Shown here: piece by piece, positions 57,511-64,000 of the stretch | How the letters are laid out: each line of letters opens with the position of its first letter | How positions within the stretch are numbered: position 1 is the first letter of the stretch | Assembly (NCBI GenBank): GCA_963682055.1 | Contig: OY821748.1 | Span: forward strand, 1,989,001-2,053,000 | Length of the DNA stretch: 64,000 bases | Direction: 5' to 3' | DNA from: Primula veris | Taxonomy: Eukaryota > Streptophyta > Magnoliopsida > Ericales > Primulaceae | The notes under the pieces: generated by a model | Seen by the model: only the letters and a program-made list of their open reading frames with translations | What the model was told of the DNA's origin: nothing | Databases searched by the model: none | Program-made: the position numbers and the translations under genes

Positions 57511-58422
57511 CTATAACTCATATTCAATAGGAAGAACTGCACTTCTAGATGATCCCTTACCACTCCCAAAAGAAAATAATCCTCTTCTAACTCTACTACT
57601 TGAACATTCACTCATTAATCCACCTTCATTTCCATTCTTACCATTCTTTTCAATAATCGCTTGAACCGATAAATACAATTGCCTGTCGTTTGCTGAATCC
57701 ATCGAAAACGATCTTCTAATCGGTTGAATATCAAAATGTTCACCTCTTCCCCTACTATCAATACACTCATCTCCCATACTTGTAACATGGTTCGATATAA
57801 TTTTTCCTCTTTTTACTCCAAAATTATCATTTGTTAACGAAGTTTGATCGCCTAACTCAATAACAACATAATCCTGATCGTTTTGACTAGGTGAACTGGA
57901 ACTCGCAACCTGAGGATACGTCAACTGAGATATCGAAATGGAAATACTATTCCTACAAAGCGGACAATTCTCATTCTTTTGTAACCAAACATCGATACAA
58001 TCAACATGAAACAAATGTGCACAATTCGGAATAGCTCGTAGCTTCTCCTCTTCAAGAAATTCGTTCAAGCAAACTGCGCACTCCTTGAAACTTCTCTCCC
58101 TAGAAAGCACGCGTTTTTCGCCCTTTTTGTATCGAATTATTGGTATTTGCTGGATAATGGAATTGTCTAGCCCTCGAGTTTGTATCCTGGGTGAGTAGGA
58201 CCCGGGTTGGTTTCGATGGTCATTCGTTCTAGAGTGAGAGAACCTTGACAAGATATCGATTTGTTGAAAGTTTAGGCAACATTTGATGACAAAAATATAG
58301 TAACTAATAAGTAAAAGGGCAGTGGCTAATATTCCTATGATGGCAATAGCTAGAATTGGAAAACTTGTGCTTGAGTGGTGGTCATGAGTTAGAGTTTGGT
58401 TTGTTTTTGAAATAATATCCAT
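57511..58422 (-). CDS. ATL-type RING-H2 finger protein, probable E3 ubiquitin ligase
   Basis: Intronless 303 aa frame from the ATG at 58422; the open frame extends 25 codons further only from a TTG, so it is not used. A hydrophobic N-terminal membrane segment (FPILAIAIIGILATALLLIS, residues ~22-46), the ATL-specific GLD motif (RGLDNSIIQQIPII), then the RING-H2 finger with Cys and His ligands in order C-x2-C, C-x-H, H-x2-C, C-x2-C (CAVCLNEF, NCAHLFHVDC, CPLC) and the WL pair after the sixth ligand. The rest is a Ser-rich cytosolic tail. ATLs pass ubiquitin from E2 enzymes to targets, often in defence or carbon/nitrogen responses. The exact member is not assigned. Confidence 0.95.
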   Translation of the reverse strand: MDIISKTNQTLTHDHHSSTSFPILAIAIIGILATALLLISYYIFVIKCCLNFQQIDILSRFSHSRTNDHRNQPGSYSPRIQTRGLDNSIIQQIPIIRYKKGEKRVLSRERSFKECAVCLNEFLEEEKLRAIPNCAHLFHVDCIDVWLQKNENCPLCRNSISISISQLTYPQVASSSSPSQNDQDYVVIELGDQTSLTNDNFGVKRGKIISNHVTSMGDECIDSRGRGEHFDIQPIRRSFSMDSANDRQLYLSVQAIIEKNGKNGNEGGLMSECSSSRVRRGLFSFGSGKGSSRSAVLPIEYEL

Positions 58423-59046
58423 TAAAGAGAGTATGGAAATATAATCAGAATGAGTTTGGCTAGAGTGAGAAATATAGTAAGGATAGAAAAGAGACAATGG
58501 TTATTTATTGAGGAGGGTCTTTGAAGGGGACATGAGAAGGCTAATAAATATATATAAATAATTGAACTAGTCTGCATTATAATACTCTTTCGCAGACTTA
58601 ATTGGTAGTAGTTGTTTAATTTTAATAATATATATGTAGTTTATTTAAGGGGTAGTAGAAATTGTGTGTGAATGAGAATGGGTCGGTGTGAGAAGTTCGC
58701 AAGAAACTCGCTATATAAAATTGAAGCATCTATTTTATTGGAGTACAGATTTATTTAATCTAAGTTTTACTATTTTTTGTTTCAATATGGCAGCAAGTGG
58801 ATATAATTGATAAGTTATGAGACTTATTTTTTCTGTCAGTTTCTCGAAACTAAGTTTTATAATTAGTAGTAGAAAATACTGGTACGTACGTACTACGTAA
58901 TATTATTCTATATACAGACCCCATTTTTTTTTATTAATGGTTGTAGAATAATACAGAAGCTCAGAGCCACCACGTACGTACGTATAAGTATAAACAAAAG
59001 TATAATTTTGAATTCTGTAAGAAAATAAAAAGATTGGAAAAATATG
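58423..59046. other. Upstream region of the ATL gene
   Basis: No gene. A TTATATATATTTAT stretch near 58545-58558 is a possible TATA region for the minus-strand ATL gene. Confidence 0.45.
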
Positions 59047-59276
59047 CAGGGCCGGACCTTACGTACATGTGAGCCATGACAGCTCAAGCTGCCAATTATC
59101 GAACTCAAATCCGACAATATTAATAAAAGTACCCTAACCAACCTGGCTACAACATCGATACATTCGACTTTTGCATTTAGTTTAATTTATAAATTTAATT
59201 TCGTTCACTTAGCTTTACTTATAAAAAAGGCGAAAGCGAGATGTTCTTAGGTGCCAAAAACATAGGGCCGGCCCTG
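59047..59276. mobile_element. hAT-like MITE
   Basis: 230 bp with inverted ends CAGGGCCGGACCT and (reverse) CAGGGCCGGCCCT. Flanking 8 bp AAAATATG (59039-59046) and CAAATATG (59277-59284), one mismatch. The short open frame across it is not a gene. Confidence 0.8.
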
Positions 59277-59284
59277 CAAATATG

Positions 59285-61943
59285 TGTATGACCTTACATT
59301 CAGATTCAATACGTATAATAATTTGAGTTAGCTAACCCTTCTATCCGTTTACCGACTTCATTAAACTAGAATCCGAGGCCTTTTCTCCCTCTCCTTGTCC
59401 ATCATTTTTTTATTAAAACATTTTGATTGCTTTGTTTATAATTAAACGTAAAATAAAAGTTGATAGGTCAGTAACAAAACTTATATTCCATAATTAAGTT
59501 TGCGAAATTCCCAGTCACACTCCACAGCCCACAGGGAAACGAAGTTGGTGAAGATTTATGTACAATCAATAATATAGAACATTGGTTGGCAAGAAAAATA
59601 AACTTATCTTATGTTCACCAATGTCATAAGAAATGTTTTTAAAGGGATCAGACAGAAAGGCATAGTTGGCAATAAAATAAACATCATATTAATGATGCAA
59701 TTTTTGGTTGCAAATCCAGCATGCATCACTAATGATAGGACGATGTTTGGTTTCATGTATCTATTCATATAAACGTAAACATACTTCAAAATTAATTTAG
59801 CAAGTTTGTCCCTATAATAAGGTTCAGGAATGTGGGCCGGGTTTCCATTTTGTGCCGTTATTAAGTTATACTGTATAATGTACAGTTACCTTTACAACCA
59901 TTAGATTAAAAAAATAGAGGATTAAATGATGCATTTTCAATAACTAATTTAATTTTTTATTTTTTATCATATATTAAGCCAATTCAGATGTAATAAATTA
60001 AAAATAAAATTTACAACACAATAAAAACCAAAATAAAAATATAGAAATCTAGTGGATACTACACTAAATTTAATTATTAATTTTTTAAAAAAAATAACAA
60101 TTGAATATTTATTTTTAAAAACAGGACTTTGTGCCGTTCAATTGATTGACTGTACAAAAGAAAAACCGCTATAACTTATTTTGTACCAATTTTATGTTCT
60201 TTGGATACATTATAATATAGTTCAGTTTAAACACAATTTTAGATATAGCAAACTTATGAAGGAAAATAATTGATTTTGAAAGTAGAGAGCTCAACAATAT
60301 TTGGTATCCAATTATTGTAGCTTGTAACATTGTTCATTACAATTTTTATCAACATAATAAATATTATTCTTATTTTGGTAGGTTAAGTAGAACAGTAAAA
60401 GTCCTATGGGACAACAAGGGCCAAAATATTAGAACCAAGATTCACGATACTATTTAGTATTATTTTTTTTCTTGTAGTATTTTCATTTTCTTCCAAAATT
60501 CTAAAAGTCTCCAATTGCACATGAAAACCATCGTTGAATTTTGCTTGTGACAACATTAGGGACCCATTCTTATATAATTACTAATTTAGTATATCACTTT
60601 ATTTGCATTCACATCACACCCCAACACTGAGCTTTTGCATTTTCAAACCTTCTAAACAATAACCAAATCCAGGAGAAGAATATGTTGGTTGGGAATAAAT
60701 TTTCATGTTACTAATGAAAATTCCGTTTAAGAAAAAATTGGAAATGTGTTCACAAAAAACTATGTATACTATACTTTATATTTCGGACATATATATATAG
60801 AATGAGAGCTTATATGAACATCAATTTAGACACTTTTTTCGTAAAAACGTTTTAAATTAAGATTTGGTTAATGCAAATCTCTATGGTTTCACGACGGGAA
60901 CACAAATATGCGTCTTGTTAATGTCAGAATGTGTGAAGCGTGAGCAAAAAGATCTAAATTCGTTTAACAAACAATAGAAATAGATGATAATCTTAGAAGT
61001 AGGACAATGTACAAACAAATAAGCAATGGTAATTAATATTAGATGAGAAAATGGTAAATCTTAGATGGGGAAAAAAACATATTCAAAATTTTGAACCATA
61101 ATGCTTTTAATAAGAAGAAGAGAACAAGTTAACACAATCATATTTTTCAAGACAACATATCTTTATAAGAACTGACACCCATAATTTTTTCAAAATTAAA
61201 ACCAATCATATAAAGACTTACACGTTTTGGTGGACCCCTAAGATAGAAAGACATTATAGAAAAGGTTGAAATATGAATGCACAAATGATAAAAAGTCAAA
61301 AATTCCTTTTTAATTGGATCTTAAAAAGTGAACCTCAAATATTACTTTTATTGCTGTGCTTGTTGACTGAAATAGAGATAGACTAAGCGCTTTGGTGGGA
61401 AATGAGAGTCTTGTTTTCTACTACATGTGTATTGTTTCTCATTTGAGTCAAAAGCTATAATGTGTATTGCACTCTTGCATGACAAAAAGAATTCCAACTT
61501 TAGTACAAAAAAAAACACATATTGGCCACTTTTAGCTTTTAGGTCACATTCTATCAACCAAACAAGAAATCGCGAGACTTCAAATGTGGCACAAAAGAAT
61601 AATAATATGTACGTATTCAAAGAGAGTTAGATCAGTATGAACTATTTTTTTTTCTTCTTCTAAGTTTAGCTTCTCAAGCACAAAAATACTAGTGAGTCGG
61701 GTATGAGAAGTGAGCCTCAATTGAAGAGGATGGAAAAGTAAAAATCAACAAATTCAATGATTTTTGAAAAGATTGAAATCTATTAAGTAATGATTTCATG
61801 GCATACTCAGTACTGTCTTATGATAATTATATAACATTTTTATTAACTTTATTTGTCTTTAATAAACTTCGAGTTCTCGTATCGAGTACTAAAAAAACCC
61901 TTCTAGTTTCATATGCACCGGATGTTTAATTACCATCACATTA
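59285..61943. other. AT-rich spacer
   Basis: No gene, RNA or element that I can support. A direct repeat TTTGTGCCGTT occurs at about 59850 and 60128. Confidence 0.55.
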
Positions 61944-62307
61944 GAGCATCCATAATGGTTGTGTTATCTTTCTTGTTAAATACTATAAATTATTAGTTAA
62001 CAATCGAATTTCTTTCACATTGGTCATGTTAGAGTTTCCATAAACTTTAATATTGTTAATAAAGTTGTTAAATTTAACAAGGGACTTAGTTGATGATGTG
62101 ATAAAAATAGTTAACACACTTCTATAATTAACCAATTATTCCACATTAGTAGACATGACTTAACATTAAAAAAATACATAACATGTTAAAATGACAAACC
62201 AGTGTAACACTTAATTTTAACATGCATATGTGTTATTTAAAATATAATTAGTTGATGATATGTCACTATTTAACATGTAAAAATTAGCAAAACCATAGTG
62301 AATACTC
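61944..62307. mobile_element. Harbinger-like MITE
   Basis: 364 bp with imperfect inverted ends GAGCATCCATAATGG and (reverse) GAGTATTCACTATGG, flanked by TTA on both sides, as for PIF/Harbinger elements. Internal sequence rich in GTTAA/TTAAC motifs. Confidence 0.6.
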
Positions 62308-62310
62308 TTA

Positions 62311-64000
62311 ACCTGATACATTTAGTTTTATTTTGAATATTTTAGAAAAGCTTTTTACATATCTCTACTCTTTTTGTTCCTTTATATTGAGAAGGTTGGT
62401 TCGAGTCGCTGTAACTTGTGCAAATGAATATTAATTATAACAAGTTACCGCTAATTGGTGGCTAAGTTAGTTAACTGTCAATTAATCACACGCATAGCAA
62501 TGCTATTATATTTTATAGATTTAGCTAGAACCATGATTTATATCTGAAAGGTGCTAAAACTGATGTTTGCTTGTTTTTTCAAAACAAACGGCTAAATTAT
62601 ATCATACAAAGACTTTTAACTCAAATTATATATGGTAAAAGAACATTTTTGTGTGTGTGATTATTTAGAAATTAATTAAAAAGTCATAACATCTTGTTTC
62701 TTCATCTTGTTTCAATTGTAGTTTTAAAGTACTTATTCATATTTATTAGATCAGTTGCATATCCGTTAGTACTTAGTAGTTCCATTCTTATCGGTTTTAA
62801 TCGGAGATGTATCCAGTACACCTACAAAATGGGGGTTTGTCCATTAAACAACAACTTCCTGTTCGCATTAATAAAAATTTATTTTCTGCCTTAAATTTTT
62901 TTTTTAAAAAAAATAGTTGCATATAATTGTAATAAGCTAGATCCCTAATTAACATGATCACGAAATGACATGTACAAAGTACTTACACATTAATATTGTT
63001 TAAGCTAAGGCATATATATGCCTCAAAATTAGCTAGTGATATAAATGCTCCAAACGTAGAAACACTGATATTTCGAGTAACTCGAAGTCTCTAACCCAGC
63101 GGCTACAAATGTGGGCGCAAGTTAACTATCGTCTCTCGGAAAACATAATTCACAAGAATATTTGAGAAAATACATCCAGAATATGCGCTAGCAAGAGCTC
63201 GCGCATATCGAAGTAACCTAATTTAGGAAAATTACTACTTCAATCATTGATAGGCCAAGCAACATATGCCGATTTGTTATGCTTCCGTCACACTCAAGAC
63301 AAGAACAACCCGTATTATAAACTTACAACTTAATTATTAAAACTTCATGGTTAAAATCTAAGATTTGGTACAGATGGACAATGACATTGTTTGTTAGGAA
63401 TTATTAAACAATAAACACAAATTGCGATTCTTGATAATTAAGTCTGACGGTACGTATAAACATTAACTTTCCCTTGGAAATAACAAAACCATAATTATTC
63501 CCAACATTGTTGGTATTTTCTATATATCTCAAGATTCCACCGATTTGTAATGTAAATTGTACAAGGTCTGATTAGAATCAGTGGCATTTATTGTTGATTG
63601 TAAGGTATAATCTGAACATCACATTTGATTTTATACATAAATGTTTTCTAGACATATCTTCATGGACTAAGTGGCATGTTATCAATGTAAGTGACTGCAT
63701 CTGCATGTGTGAATGTTCATGTACAAGTCTAACTAGTCACGTGACTCATGTGGGTTTCTTAAGTATTTCAGGGTTTCCAATTCAAATGATAATTTGCAAA
63801 AGTTTTATTTTGAAATGTAGTCATATTATTATTAGGATGAACAATATATATAATATCACAGTTTTTTTTTTTATTATCAATGAACAATTTAGATGTGCTA
63901 ACCAGCTAGCTACGTACTTTTTCATTTAGTGTTCGTAGTTCTCCTTTTTTTTTTTCCTTATGATGTTGTGCTTACTAGGTTGAAAAGCCGGACCAAATCT
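62311..64000. other. AT-rich spacer to window end
   Basis: No supported gene; the open frames here are short, have no recognisable motif, and lie in AT-rich sequence. Confidence 0.5.

Noticed and set aside
58423..58497. N-terminal extension of the ATL frame by 25 codons
   Set aside because: It begins only at TTG; the first ATG is 58422 and gives a normal ATL N-terminus.
62390..62430. GGTTCGAGTC reminiscent of a tRNA T-arm
   Set aside because: No matching acceptor stem, D-arm or anticodon arm upstream; not a tRNA gene.
63591..63929. 112 aa plus-strand frame near the window end
   Set aside because: AT-rich, Ile/Cys-heavy composition with no recognisable motif or homology pattern.

Overview
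This is nuclear DNA from a flowering plant, most likely a eudicot. Genes have AT-rich introns with GT..AG borders, spacers are AT-rich, and plant Ty1/copia and Ty3/gypsy elements and MITEs are nested between plant gene families. The species cannot be named from the sequence; gene content would fit an asterid, but that is a guess.

Layout. (1) 1-49.4 kb is a tandem cluster of 2-oxoglutarate/Fe(II) dioxygenases (2-ODDs) of the 'ACC-oxidase homolog' (E8/D4H-like) type. All have three exons with the same intron positions. They are S (minus strand, cut by the window edge, two frameshifts), Q1 (1699-11735, intact reading frame but a ~8 kb copia element in intron 1), P1 (13427-15952, pseudogene), P2 (33805-36123, intact), Q2 (37166-39774, intact, solo LTR in intron 1) and R (47018-49368, intact). 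P1/P2 and Q1/Q2 are recent duplicates with homologous flanks, so a P-Q block was copied and then filled with transposons. (2) 51.5-54.7 kb holds a seven-exon UMAMIT/WAT1-related transporter. (3) 57.5-58.4 kb holds an intronless ATL-type RING-H2 E3 ligase on the minus strand. (4) 58.4-64 kb shows only MITEs and AT-rich spacer.

Transposons. A complete 7,985 bp Ty1/copia element with one unbroken gag-pol frame sits in Q1. A 15,478 bp Ty3/gypsy element of the Tat type (second RNase H, tRNA-Asp-like primer site, minisatellite after pol) lies between P1 and P2; its two 570 bp LTRs differ at one position that I can see, so it is very young. Three solo LTRs (38.0, 39.8 and 44.9 kb) keep perfect 5 bp target duplications. 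MULE-, hAT- and Harbinger-like MITEs are also present.

Most unusual content. The ~10 kb between pol and the 3' LTR of the gypsy element codes on the opposite strand. It contains a multi-exon gene resembling the plant 'putative gypsy type transposon' (Transposase_28-like) family. Behind it lie five separate short antisense genes for 97-159 aa coiled-coil proteins, each with its own TATA box 50-100 bp before its ATG, and some clearly related to each other. The sense gag-pol frame lacks the zinc knuckle, the protease and the start of the reverse transcriptase through an in-frame deletion, so this young element probably moved with help in trans.
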